Made by a program: the position numbers and the translations under genes
Shown here: positions 36,235-47,704 of the stretch, piece after piece
Layout: each line of letters begins with the position of its first letter
How positions within the stretch are numbered: position 1 is the stretch's first letter
Notes under the pieces: generated by a model
The model's database searches: none
The model's input: only the letters and a program-made list of their open reading frames with translations
What the model was told of the DNA's origin: nothing
Assembly: GCA_947623455.1 (NCBI GenBank)
Contig: OX392534.1
Coordinates: 11,170,001-11,234,000 of the forward strand
Direction of reading: 5' to 3'
DNA from: Mimachlamys varia
Taxonomy: Eukaryota; Mollusca; Bivalvia; Pectinida; Pectinidae
Length of the DNA: 64,000 nt

Positions 36235-36613
36235 TAAACAGTATTTTATTTCAGTAACAACATGGATATGCAATACAATACAAAGAGGTCTGATGAAGGA
36301 TTTGGAAACAAGCTAGTAGCTTATACTAATCCATTTCCCTCAGAATATTGGCTAAGTTGATCGGCATAGTGGTCAAATAGCAAACACTGTTTTGTACTAG
36401 TAATGAAGAAAAAAATGACAGAATACTGAAAAGTAGTACACAGTACAGGCAGTTTTGAACATCATTTGACATTTTTAAACATTGATGGAATACAAAGTAT
36501 GAGCTAGTTGCTCAAACTACATGAATATAGTATATATAATTAAAGTAACAATGCTTGTTTGGAGATATTGATAACTTCAAATAGAAAGTTAGTTAGTAAG
36601 AGTTTGTATATAT

Positions 36614-37258
36614 TTACTCGAATCTTTTTGTATGTAGTATAAAATTATGTACGGTCTCAGTTATTGTTTCATTTTCTGTATCTGTCAATTTTGGATTACC
36701 TGATAATAGAATATATGTGTCCAGATCAAAATCTAAATTAAATATAAACTGTTCTCTTTGAATTTTGTAATTTTTGCATATGAAAAGAAAGTGAAAGTTA
36801 TCTTCTATGTATCCACATGTACAGAAAGGGCTTTCCGTTATATTTCTATTGAATAAATGTTCTTTCAAAGTGCTACAATTTAAACGAAGTCTGGTATGGA
36901 GTATTTGTATAGAGCGTTTGCCAAAATTTCTGTAAGAAGGTGGGGTTTTGAGGTCTTTTTTGAGGTATTTTTTCAAGATGTTCAAGGAAGGGTTGTTTCT
37001 TATATCCGCTAGTATGGAATTCCATAATTCTACTGCTGATGGCAAAAAAGATTTTTTATAGTAATTTGTTTTAGAATGGACAGTTAATAAATGATTTGCT
37101 CGTCTGGTTCTGTAATCGTGTAAATCTGAATTTTGGGAAGGTACAAGTGAACAAAGATAATTTGGAGCACTTTTGTGAAACATTTTGTGAAACTGAATAA
37201 TTTTATGTTTTTTTCTTCGGTCTAATAATTTTTTCCAGCATAAGTCTTTATATAATAA
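36614..37258 (-). pseudogene. LINE ORF2 C-terminal part: Cys/His segment
   Basis: Same frame as the RT part, directly after the premature TAA. It starts LLYKDLCWKKLLDRRKKHK, passes the conserved FLPSAVELWNS, and includes CTCGYIEDNFHFLFICKNY, a C-x-C ... H ... C arrangement like the zinc-finger-like tail of CR1/jockey RTs. It ends at a stop at 36614-36616. The related dead fragment at 20.3-20.7 kb has the same CTCG segment, so at least two members of this general type have been active in this genome. Confidence 0.85.
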
Positions 37259-38803
37259 TTATATATTAACTAGCTTGGTAGCACCTGTAACTATTCTACC
37301 TGCCTCTATTTGAACATGCTCTAGTCTTTCAATCAGATATAGTGGTAATGAATCCCAAACGACATCCGCGTATTCTAAAATTGGTCGGATATATGATATA
37401 TAGAGAGTTTGCAAAGAGTTTCTATCAAGCACAAATTTCAATTTTCTAAGTATGCCTAGGCGTTTAGAAGTTTTAGTTAGAATATAATTAATATGATCAG
37501 TCCAGCTGAAATCTGAGGACAAATATACTCCAAGATGTTTGTGGGACTTTACGTTGGATACAACTATATTGTTCATAAATACTGGCGGATGGTTTGGCCT
37601 ATTAAATTTTGCACTAACTAACATCGACTCTGTTTTAGTTGGATTGAATGTTACCAGCCATGTATCAGCCCAATTGGTTATTTTCGATAAGTCATTATTT
37701 ATCAACTGGTTTGTTGTAGTAGGATTATCAATAATCACATAAAGAGTAGTATCATCAGCAAAAAGCTTAATTGTGCTGTCAATTTCGTTAACAATATCAT
37801 TTATGTAGACAAGAAATAAAAGAGGCCCTAGAATGGATCCCTCGGGGACTCCTGCTGTAATTGTCTGAAATGATGATGATTTCCCGTTTATAACAACCCT
37901 TTGATATCTGTTTGATAGATAATTATTGAACCAACCAATAAGATTCCCGGAAATTCCCACCCGTTGAAGTTTGTAAAGTAAACCATTGTGCCAAACTCTG
38001 TCGAATGCTTTACTTATATCACAAAATATAACTTGTATTTCTTTACCATTATCAAGAGCTTTACTTATTTCATTTGCTATTATTATTAATTGGTTTACAG
38101 CAGAATCTCCAGGGATGAAGCCAGACTGTGACTTTGTGAAAAAATTAGTTCTATGTAAAAAAATGTATACATACTTAAATACACATCTTTCCATCAACTT
38201 GCCTATAATACTGATTAGTGATATTGGCCTATAGTTTACAATGTTACTTCTATCACCTTTTTTAAAAATAGGGGAAATATTTGCACGTTTCCATTCATCT
38301 GGATAATGAGAAGATTGTAAAGATTTGTTAAACAAATGACATAACGGTTGAGAAAGCTGATTTGCACCTTCAATTAGAAATTTGGCACTTATCATATCTG
38401 GTCCAGATGACTTAGAGGGGTCTAAAGCACTAATTAAGTCTTTAACATCATGCGTTGTTATTAAAATATTCCCTATATATTCGTTGGGTTCGTCAATAAG
38501 AGGAGGAGGGGGGGGGGGATTATTTTCGTCATCTAACTGGGTTTGTTTGACGAAATAGTCGTTTAGTAAGTTTGCTTTTTCTACATCATCAGTGTATTGA
38601 TTATCGTGTTCTACTAAAACAGGAATAAATGATTCTTTGTTTGAGAAATTAGTAAACTTATTAGCAATTTTCCACCAATCCCTAGAGTTAACTGAATTTT
38701 CTTTGAGCTTGTTAGTAAGTTTGTTATAATAATCTATTTTAGCTTGACGTATAGTATTTACGCATGAGTTACGAATTCGCCTAAATTTAGCCCAAGTATT
38801 AGA
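37259..38803 (-). pseudogene. LINE ORF2 middle part: reverse transcriptase
   Basis: This continues the coding region in the +1-shifted frame. It is open from about 38803, through a proline run over the G/C tract at 38501-38518, past the Met at 38395, to a TAA at 37259-37261. RT landmarks, counted from that Met, are YRPISL (55-60), FCDISKAFD with catalytic D126, GVPEGSILGPLLF (182-194; most relatives have GVPQGS), YINDI, FADD at 212-215 (37751-37762), the later HLGVYL and the thumb-like SYIRPILEYADVVWD. The protein would copy the element RNA at the nicked target. The TAA falls right after GATKLVNI, and translation resumes in the same frame without a gap, so it is a simple nonsense mutation. 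Confidence 0.88.
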
Positions 38804-40242
38804 ATTTTTCTTAATTTTGCCATTCTGTGTGCTCTTTTCCTAGACCTTATCATCCTGCGTACTCCGTTGAACATCCATGGTGGATCATTTTTCCTTATCC
38901 TGATATTTTTGTGAGGGATTGTGTTAGTGGCTGTTTCCAAAATTGTATTTGTTAGGCAAAAGCACATGTCGTTTACATCAGTTTTTTCATATAGAACTTC
39001 CCAGTCAATAGTTTCTAATTTTTCTCTATAATTTGAGAAATCACATTGATTATATTGCCATATATTTCGCATAATATTATCAGGTACAACACTCTTTTTT
39101 AAATTCATGTAAATATAAATGGGACAGTGATATCTCGTGTTTGCGGGTAAGAATGGATCGCCAACGTGTACATTTGAGGTTAAAAGGACATTACTTATCA
39201 TAAATATATCTAGCAGAGACGACGATGATTCTGTAAAATGGGCTGGTTCTGTTATTAATTGTGTAAGGTTAAAAAGGTTAGTAATGTCACTTATATATCT
39301 GTTATTAGCAGCTAGCTGGTTTTTGTTAAAATCGCCAGTAATTAGAACTTCTAAATTAGAGTTAAGTGCTTGCTCGATAGAATAGCTGATACGGTTCCAG
39401 GAGTCTACAGTGGAATTAGGGGCTCTGTAAAATGTTCCAAAAAGGAAATGTACTTTTTTTTTTACTTTAATCTCTAACCATATGGATTCTGTGTCTAATA
39501 GTTCTAAATCTGGACGTCTTTTAGCATAAATATTGTTACGGATATAGACAGCAACACCACCTCCTAAGCGATCTGATCTGCTACAAAAGTAAGGGTTTTG
39601 ATATCCGTCTAGTACGAGAACTTGTGTGAGTTCAGTAAAAGCTAAAATATCGTGAAAATTAAGTTCTGCGGTTAGAATGTCAATGTTTGGTAATATACTT
39701 TGAACATTATAATGAACGATACTGATATTGTCTTTCAGGGGATTAGATGACAAAGACCTATTTGAGAGGGGTCCAGGGTTTGTTTCAATATCTCCACATA
39801 GTGATAATAAATCACATGTATGTGTACATGAGTTGTGGACAAAAGTCTTTTGTTCTGCCAAAGAAAAACATATATGATTTGTATAAATATCGCTAGATTT
39901 GGTATTTGACTCATTAGATGAACATGTTACAAAAATGATAATAAAAACTAGTGACATATCCCCATAGATAACAAACATATTTACAAACAACAATGTGAGT
40001 ATATCAAGTGATTTTTTCCGTGGTAAGATATTAGATTTTGGATAGAAGCATCCGGTTCTAACGCGATGGGACAAAAAATCAGTGGGCATTAGTAATGTAA
40101 CACCATCAACGTAATATAGAAAGCAGCTCACGATAGAACAGGACACCAATACCCAATAAATAAAATCTAAAACTTCAACATACACATCTTTAAGTATTCC
40201 ACCAATGATAAAAAATACATAATAAAGACAGAAAAATAACAT
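38758..40242 (-). pseudogene. LINE ORF2 N-terminal part: leader, 2A-like peptide, AP-endonuclease
   Basis: This is a 494-codon frame. Residues 1-17, about 26-46 and 80-107 are strongly hydrophobic, suggesting signal-like or membrane segments. Residues 144-158 read LLSLC-GDIETNPGP, a 2A-like motif; ribosome skipping would fall between G157 and P158. The endonuclease follows: HYNVQ (N179), FTEL (E204), TGDFN (D304, N306), a conserved LLD (D345) and H372. The usual Ser-Asp-His near the end reads R-Y-H (370-372), so the Asp is lost and nicking activity is doubtful. The last ~20 codons are out of frame. After KRAHRMAKLR a one-base shift restores the expected continuation NSNTWAKFRRIRNSC in the frame used downstream. 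The start is the first Met and the true start could differ. Confidence 0.85.
39769..39792 (-). other. 2A-like ribosome-skipping motif (DIETNPGP)
   Basis: Minus-strand codons read GAT ATT GAA ACA AAC CCT GGA CCC, preceded by GGA and by LLSLC. This matches the core D-(V/I)-E-x-N-P-G-P that makes ribosomes skip one peptide bond. 2A-like peptides are known from APE-type non-LTR retrotransposons of several invertebrates. Here it would separate a ~157-residue hydrophobic leader from the endonuclease/RT protein. Function is inferred; the motif is read directly. Confidence 0.9.
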
Positions 40243-40300
40243 AGCTAAATTGAGGTTAGAGTTTTCAGTGGTTAGGGCAGTTTATTTGCAATTGAAATCA

Positions 40301-40734
40301 AATGTTATCAATCAATTGATTTATTTATTTTATCGTTATGGATGAAATAATTAATATATTAATTTTTTTTTGAATTGAAATAGTTCCCAATTTTACATTA
40401 TACATGTAGCTTGTGAACTAATTCACATCGGCATACCCACCGTCACATTAGTACAATATTACAACACCAGAATGTTATCAACACATGTATTCAAAATCAA
40501 AATAATATTTACATTGATGCAAAATGAAACAAAAGTGAATTCTGTACAGTGTAATAATACGTGATGTTGAATTGTAGTCTGAAGTTAATTTACTTTCATT
40601 ATATACGTATACGTATGACTGTTGTCTTTTTTGAATTGAAAAATGAAAAAAACAAACAAAACAAAAACAAGAAAAAACAGATAACTTTACAGAATTGATG
40701 TTACTAAGAAGACTGTTATTTCTTACTACTCTTT
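40301..40734. other. AT-rich spacer between LINE and array D
   Basis: No gene recognised. The right part may include worn satellite units. Confidence 0.4.
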
Positions 40735-41000
40735 AACACTTTAACAGCACCTGATATTACTTTGTAAATTGAAGTATTTCTGATAACACTTTAGCAACCC
40801 TTTATATTTCTTAGGAAACTCAAATGACTTGTTTTTGTGTAAATTCTTATAACTTGTAATATACAATAACACTTAATTTTGCTTTTGTAACCTGTAGCAT
40901 GACTTGTAAGTTGATTTTGGTGGTACTTTGTCGGCTCTTACATGACTTGGACCCTTTAAAATTAAATTACACTTGATATTACTTTGAAAACTGCAACATT

Positions 41001-43140
41001 ACTTGGACGTAACACTTGAAGTTACTTTGTAAACAGTAAATTTAATTTAACCTTACACTTAATGTTACTATGTTAACAGTAACATTACTTGGACCTTACA
41101 CTTAGTGTTACTTTGTTAACAGTAACATTACTTGGACCTTACACTTAGTGTTACTTTGTTGACAGTAACATTACTTGGACCTTACACTTAGTGTTACTTT
41201 GTTAACAGTAATATTATTTGGACCTTACACTTAGTGTTACTTTGTTGACAGTAACATTACTCGGACCTTACACTTAGTGTTACTTTGTTGACAGTAACAT
41301 TACTCGGACCTTACACTTAGTGTTACTTTGTTGACAGTAACATTACTCGGACCTTACACTTAGTGTTACTTTGTTAACAGTAACATTACTTGGACCTTAC
41401 ACTTAGTGTTACTTTGTTGACAGTAACATTACTCGGACCTTACACTTAGTGTTACTTTGTTGACAGTAACATTACTCGGACCTTACACTTAGTGTTACTT
41501 TGTTGACAGTAACATTACTCGGACTTTACAATAAATGTTACTATGTTAACAGTAACATTACTTGGACCTTACACTTAGTGTTACTTTGTTAGCAGTAACA
41601 TTACTTGGACCTTACACTTAGTGTTACTTTGTTGACAGTAACATTACTTGGACCTTACACTTAGTGTTACTTTGTTAACAGTAACATTACTTGGACTTTA
41701 CACTTAGTGTTACTTTGTTGACAGTAACATTACTTGGACCTTACACTTAGTGTTACTTTGTTGACAGTAACATTACTTGGACCTTACTCTTAGTGTTACT
41801 TTGTTAACAGTAACATTACTCGGACCTTACACTTATTGTTACTTTGTTGACAGTAACATTACTTGGACCTTACACTTAGTGTTACTTTGTTAACAGTAAC
41901 ATTACTTGGACCTTACACTTAGTGTTACTTTGTTAACAGTAACATTACTCGGACCTTACACTTAGTGTTACTTTGTTGACAGTAACATTACTCGGACCTT
42001 ACACTTAGTGTTACTTTGTTAACAGTAACATTACTCGAACCTTACACTTAGTGTTACTTTGTTGACAGTAACATTACTTGGACCTTACACTTAGTGTTAC
42101 TTTGTTGACAGTAACATTACTCGGACCTTACACTTAGTGTCACTTTGTTGACAGTAACATTACTCGGACCTTACACTTAGTGTTACTTTGTTGACAGTAA
42201 CATTACTCGGACCTTACACTAAATGTTACTATGTTAACAGTAACATTACTTGGACCTTACACTTAGTGTTACTTTGTTAACAGTAACATTACTTGGACGT
42301 AACACTTGAAGTTATTTTGTAAACAGTAAATTTAATTTAACCTTACACTTAGTGTTACTTTGTTAACAGTAACATTACTTGGACCTTACACTTAGTGTTA
42401 CTTTGTTAACAGTAACATTACTTGGACCTCACACTTAGTGTTACTTTGTTGACAGTAACATTACTTGGACCTTACACTTAGTGTTACTTTGTTGACAGTA
42501 ACATTACTCGGACCTTACACTTAGTGTTACTTTGTTAACAGTAACATTACTCGGACCTTACACTTAGTGTTACTTTGTTGACAGTAACATTACTCGGACC
42601 TTACACTTAGTGTTACTTTGTTAACAGTAACATTACTCGGACCTTACACTTAGTGTTACTTTGTTGACAGTAACATTACTTAGACCTTACACTTAGTGTT
42701 ACTTTGTTGACAGTAACATTACTCGGACCTTACACTTAGTGTTACTTTGTTGACAGTAACATTACTCGGACCTTACACTTAGTGTTACTTTGTTGACAGT
42801 AACATTACTCGGACTTTACACTAAATGTTACTATGTTAACAGTAACATTACTTGGACCTTACACTTAGTGCTACTTTGTTAACAGTAACATTACTTGGAC
42901 CTTACACTTAGTGTTACTTTGTTGATAGTAACATTACTTGGACTTTACACTTAGTGTTACTTTGTTAACAGTAACATTACTCGGACCTTACACTTAGTGT
43001 TACTTTGTTGACAGTAACATTACTCGGACCTTACACTTAGTGTTACTTTGTTAACAGTAACATTACTCGGACCTTACACTTAGTGTTACTTTGTTGACAG
43101 TAACATTACTCGGACCTTACACTTAGTGTTACTATGTTAA
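41001..43140. repeat. 1,290-bp higher-order order in array D core
   Basis: Rare variants mark a higher-order period of 30 units (1,290 bp). ACTTGGACGTAACACTTGAA occurs at 41001 and 42291. The AAATGTTACTATG variant block (GGACTTTACA...) occurs at 41521 and 42811, with another at 42209. Less than two higher-order copies fit, so this is a large tandem duplication or the start of a higher-order repeat. Confidence 0.85.
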
Positions 43141-43429
43141 CATTAACATTGCTTGGACCTTACACTTGATGTTACTATATTGACTGTAACATGACTAAGT
43201 ACTTACACATGATGTTACTTTGTAAACTGTAACATGACTTAAACATTACACTTTGCATTGTAAAATGTAACATGACTTGGACCATACACTTGTTGTAACT
43301 TTGTAAACAGAAACATGACTAGGACCTTACACTCGATGTTGCTTTGTATACAGTAACATTACTTGGACCTTACACCTAACGTTACTTTGTTAACTGTAAC
43401 ATGACTGGGACCTTATACTTGATGTTACG

Positions 43430-44970
43430 TTGTAAATTGAAACAATACTTGGACCTTATACTTGAAATTACTTTGAAAACAGTAACATTACTTTGACCTT
43501 ACCCATGATGTTACTTTGTAAACTGTAACATGACTTAGACATTACACTTGCTACTTGGTAGACAGTAACATTACTTGGACCTTACACTTAATGTTACTAT
43601 ATTAACTGTAACATGACTTAGTACTTACACATGATGTTGCTTTGTAAACTGTTACATGACTTAGACATTACACTTGTTACTTTGTAGACAATAACATGAC
43701 TTGGAACATACACTTAATGTTACTATGTAAACTGTAACATGACTAAGAAATTACACTTAATACATTGTAAAATGTAACATGACTTGGGCCATACACTTGT
43801 TGTTACTTTGTAAACAGAAACATAACTAGGACCTTACACACTCGATGTTGCTTTGTATACAGTAACATTACTTGGACCTTACACTTAATGTTACTATGTT
43901 AACTGTAACATGACTTAGTTCTTACACATGATGCTACTTTTATATTGATACATAATTTGGACCTTACACTTAATGTTACTTTGGAAAATGTAACATGAAT
44001 CGAATCTTACACTTGGTGTTATTTTATGAACAGTAACGTGACTTGGACCTTACATTTGATGTAGCTTTGATATATGAAACATGACTTGGATCTTACACAT
44101 GTTTTTTCTTTGTGAACTGTAACATGACTGGGACCTTACACTTGATGTTTCGTTGTAAATTGAAACAATACTTGGACCTTACACTTGAAATTACTTTGAA
44201 AACAGTAACATTACTTGGACCTTACAATTGATGTTACTTTGTTAGCAGTAACATTACTTAGTACTTACACATGATGTTGTTTTCTAAACTGTAACATGAC
44301 TTAGACATTACACTTGTTACTTGGTAGACAGTAACATTACTTGGACCTTACACTTAATGTTACTATATTAACTGTAACATGACTTAGTACTTACACATGC
44401 TGATGCTTTGTAAACTGTAACATGACTTAAACATTACACTTATTACTTTGTAGACAATAACATGACTTGGAACATACACTTAATGTTACTGTGTTAACTG
44501 TAACAAGACTAAGGAATTACACTTAATACATTGTAAAATGTAACATGACTTGGGCCATACACTTGTTGTTACTTTGTAAACAGAAACACGACTAGGACCT
44601 TACACACTCGATGTTGTGTTGTATACAGTAACATTACTTGGACCTTACACTTAATGTTACTATTTTAACTGTAACATGACTTAGTACTTACACATGGTGC
44701 TACTTTTATATTGATACATAATTTGGACCTTACACTTAATGTTACATTGGAAACTGTAACATGATTCGGATCTTACACTTGGTGTTACTTTATTATCAGT
44801 AGCATGAATTGGACCTTACACTTGATTAGACGTTGCAAATTTAAACAATACTTGGACCTTACACTTGAATTTACTCTGAAAACAGTAACATTACTTGGAC
44901 CTTACCCTTGATGTTACTTTGTTAACAGTAACATGACTTAGACATTACACTTTATGTTACTTTGTAAATT
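43430..44970. repeat. ~766-bp duplicated block in decayed part of array D
   Basis: A sequence of worn unit variants recurs about 766 bp apart: GACTTAGTACTTACACATG near 43615 and 44381, and GTAAACAGAAACA near 43811 and 44577. A partial third repeat begins near 44830 (GCAAATTTAAACAATACTTG). The copies are clearly more diverged than those of the core, so this is an older duplication. Confidence 0.75.
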
Positions 44971-45949
44971 GGAGCAGTACTTTGACCTTACACTTGAAGT
45001 TACTTTGAAAACAGTAACATTACTTGGACCATACACATGATGTTACTTTGTAAACTGTAACATGACTTAGACAGTACACTTGTTGTTACTTTGTGGATAG
45101 TAACATGACTTGGAACATACACTTAATGTTACTATGTTAACTGTAACATGACTAAGAAATTACACTTGATGTTACATTGACAACTGTAACATGACTTGTA
45201 ACTTGCAATTGATGTTAATTTGTAGATTGAAACAATACTTGGACCTTACACTTGAAGTCACTTTGTAAACTTTAACATGACTTAGACCTTACACTTGAAG
45301 TTACTTTGTAAACTGTAACATTACTTATACCTTACACTTGCTGTTACTTAGTAAACTGTAGCATGACTTAGATCTTACACTTGATGTTACTTTGTACTGT
45401 AACATTACTTAGATCTTACACTTGATGTTACTTTGTAAATTGAAACAGTACTTGGAACTTACATTTGATGTTATTATTTTGATTGTAACATGATTTGGAA
45501 CTTTTACGTAATGACATTATATAAGCTGTAGCATAACTTGGACCTTATACTTAGTTGTACTTAATTTGTAAACTGTTACGTTACTTGAAACTTATAAAAT
45601 TAAGGTACACTTCATGTTACTTTGTAAAATGTAACATGTCTTATAACATGTCAAAATAAAATAGCATTTGATGTTTCTTTATAAACTGATACATGACCTA
45701 GTACTTATATTATTATTTACACACTACGACAACGCCCGAAGATACCTTATACACAGTAATATGTCTTAGTGTTACTTGTGTAGCTCTAAAGAATTACATG
45801 AAACTTTTTTTTTATTGTAAAAGTACTTTTCCTGACCTATTAACATAGCATCAGTACTTTTTAGTGTACGATAGATTTGCAGGCTGATTTTTCAGTACAT
45901 TGTATTTAGATAATTGTGAAAGACACATATATATATAAGTGACCTTGAA

Positions 45950-47324
45950 GTATTATGCAATCTGAAGACGATCTTGGAGATTACGATAGGAACTTAGATT
46001 TTTAGTAGGAAACACTATGTAAGATGAGTTGCTTGTAAAATTGACTAGAGATTCAGAGTGAGTTGGTACTGTACCCAGCCTGGTCTAAATACTGCCAGGG
46101 TGCAGTATTGAAATTAGTTTACTGTTTCCCCCTTTATACAAGTCCTTGGGGGATCATACATGATTGGAATAAACACTTAGCGGTCGAGTGATAATCATGA
46201 TTTGCTTACAAACGGACTGGTTACAGACATTTTTTTTCTATAATTGTATTCAGTCAGTATACCTATGTCAGATTACATAGGCCATAAAGATACATATAAC
46301 ATGTTTCTATTAAATCATAAGATCTCCTTTAACGACCATCACATGTCCAAACTCGACAAGATCACTTTCTTTTTTGATCGTGACTTTAGAGCCGTCAAGT
46401 TTTCTGATGCAGATTTTCCCATCTATTGTCCAGACTTGCTCAATTGCATGAGTCCTCACAGGTTTCCTGGCGTAGTAACAGATGGAGTCGCACGTTTTAG
46501 TTAAAATCTTCATTTACTGCAATGTTATTGTATCCTGGGGTGTCGCGACTTTTTTTCCTCGAGGAAAAGAGTCTGCGCTTGGCATCACGGCTAGCAAGTC
46601 GTACAATGATTTGTCTTGTCTTGGTCGTCCTCGGTGGACCTACCCGGTGAGACCGCACTATGTCTTCATTTTTTAGGATCCGATCATTCCCCTGACTAAT
46701 TTTAGACACAGCCTCCAGTACTAAGTCAGTAGTGTTCTCTCCCTCAGATTCTGGTATACCCGAGAACCTCACACATTCACGTCGGCTATATTGTTCGACG
46801 TCGTCGACTTTCATTTTGAGAAATTTATTTTCTACTTGCAACTTTCTGATATTAGTTTTTAGCGAGGCAATTTCTTCATGGAACATTGCTTGAATCTCGG
46901 GCAGCATAATAGATTTAAGAATAGCAGCCATACGATGGAGATCGGTTTCTGACATTCCACCAGTTTCAGCAGTTGGTTGCTGATATTGAGTATTAGGGGT
47001 TGATGTTACTGGCGAGAAGGGCAATAAATGCTGATGCTGGAGGAGTTGTTGCTGCTGCTGTAAGAGCTGCTGCTGTAACATTTGCTGCTGCTGCTGGGAC
47101 GGGATGTTGGGTGGAGGTATCTACGAGACCGCAGTATTTGAAGTCATGACTGGGATACCAGCTTGAGATATGTGGCCAATGTCAACAGGAAAAGTGTTTA
47201 TGTAACTTTCATATAATGGGTGATCGGAGAGGATACATCTATTTTTTTTGGGTGATCTAGAGTCCGGTGTTAAGTTAGACCTATAACGTTTAAGACTGGC
47301 CTCCATAAAAATGTCAACATTCAT
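45950..47324 (-). pseudogene. Degenerate L1-ORF1-like retrotransposon protein
   Basis: On the minus strand, a frame starting at 47324 (MNVDIFMEASLKRYRSNL) reaches an in-frame TAG at 47121-47123. It continues in the same frame through a glutamine-rich stretch to about 46497, then shifts by one base to continue to 46310 as ICYYARKPVRTHAIEQVW. The middle part has a coiled-coil-like region (HEEIASLKTNIRKLQVENKF) followed by VDDVEQYSRRECVRFSGIPE and a SHRVGPPRTTKTRQIIVRL segment, the arrangement of LINE ORF1 proteins (coiled coil plus RRM-like domain). It would bind element RNA. Weak frame traces with stops continue to about 45950, where array D begins. One stop and one frameshift make it a pseudogene. 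A domesticated gene is less likely. Confidence 0.7.
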
Positions 47325-47365
47325 CCTTTTTTTACCTTTAAATCATGGTATGTGTTTCAAAGTAC

Positions 47366-47704
47366 TCACTACCGGTCCGCATGATCGAAATCAGCCCTGT
47401 ACTGCCACTGAGAACTTGGAAATTTCACATTTTCTTCTGAGCGAAATGAGAGGTGACCACTATACCGGCTGGTCACGTGAGGTTTCCCATATATCTTAAT
47501 GAGACCAAGATGGCAACCATAAAACTTGCCCATAGTCTTTATCAACCTGCACCACTCGAATCCCTGTGCTATAAGTTTGTTCGTCAGCAGCTGACATGTA
47601 TCACAAAAATCTCGATATTCAGAGCAAGCCCTAGAACAACAAATCGAATGTGACATGTAAACACCATAGGATGGATAATCAGGGATGTTACTATATTTAA
47701 TGTA
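47366..47704 (-). pseudogene. Orphan C-terminal fragment of a retroelement polyprotein
   Basis: The minus-strand frame reads NIPDYPSYGVYMSHSICC, SRACSEYRDFCDTCQLLTN, KLIAQGFEWCRL and KTMGKFYGCH. I recognise this run as the conserved tail after the RT domain in a family of invertebrate retroelement proteins, where the usual form has NIP, YGVY, S-RAC, LLT-KL, QGF and KFYG-H. No RT lies upstream (above 47704), so the fragment is 5'-truncated; after KIYGKPHVTS the similarity fades. It sits directly before the ORF1-like pseudogene in the same orientation. The family name is not settled. Confidence 0.6.

Larger units (their letters stand above)
36235..40300 (-). mobile_element. Near-complete CR1/jockey-like non-LTR retrotransposon
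   Basis: The element reads on the minus strand: a possible short 5' leader, then one long coding region (40242 to 36614) with a hydrophobic leader, 2A-like peptide, AP-type endonuclease, reverse transcriptase and C-terminal Cys/His segment. A 3' untranslated region of about 380 bases follows, ending near AATAAAATACTG (about 36240). The coding region is broken by one single-base frameshift (38801-38809) and one TAA (37259-37261); otherwise it is intact, so the copy is young but probably inactive. It would copy itself by target-primed reverse transcription. Element ends and target duplications are not resolved. The RT sequence (YIND, FADD) and the endonuclease place it in the CR1/L2/jockey-like assemblage; the exact clade would need a tree. 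Confidence 0.85.
40735..45720. repeat. Satellite array D, 43-bp unit
   Basis: The array is built on a 43-bp unit with GGACCTTACACTTAGTG followed by TTACTTTGTTRACAGTAAC. The core, 41001-43140, holds about 50 copies that differ mainly at two positions (GTTAAC or GTTGAC; CTTGGACC or CTCGGACC). The flanks at 40735-41000 and 43140-45720 carry the same unit, increasingly diverged. Within each unit TGTTAC ... GTAACA is an inverted repeat centred near GTTAAC, so single strands can fold at every monomer. No coding sequence is present. Confidence 0.96.

Noticed and set aside
37539..39385. Plus-strand frames at 37539-37742, 37986-38234 and 39137-39385
   Set aside because: They are antisense to the retrotransposon coding region and carry no motif.
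41001..43140. CRISPR-like array of 43-bp repeats
   Set aside because: The copies are directly contiguous with no unique spacers, no cas genes are present, and the context is eukaryotic.
46497..47324. A domesticated host gene with coiled coil
   Set aside because: An in-frame stop and a frameshift interrupt it and the arrangement is that of LINE ORF1 proteins, so a pseudogene is the simpler reading.
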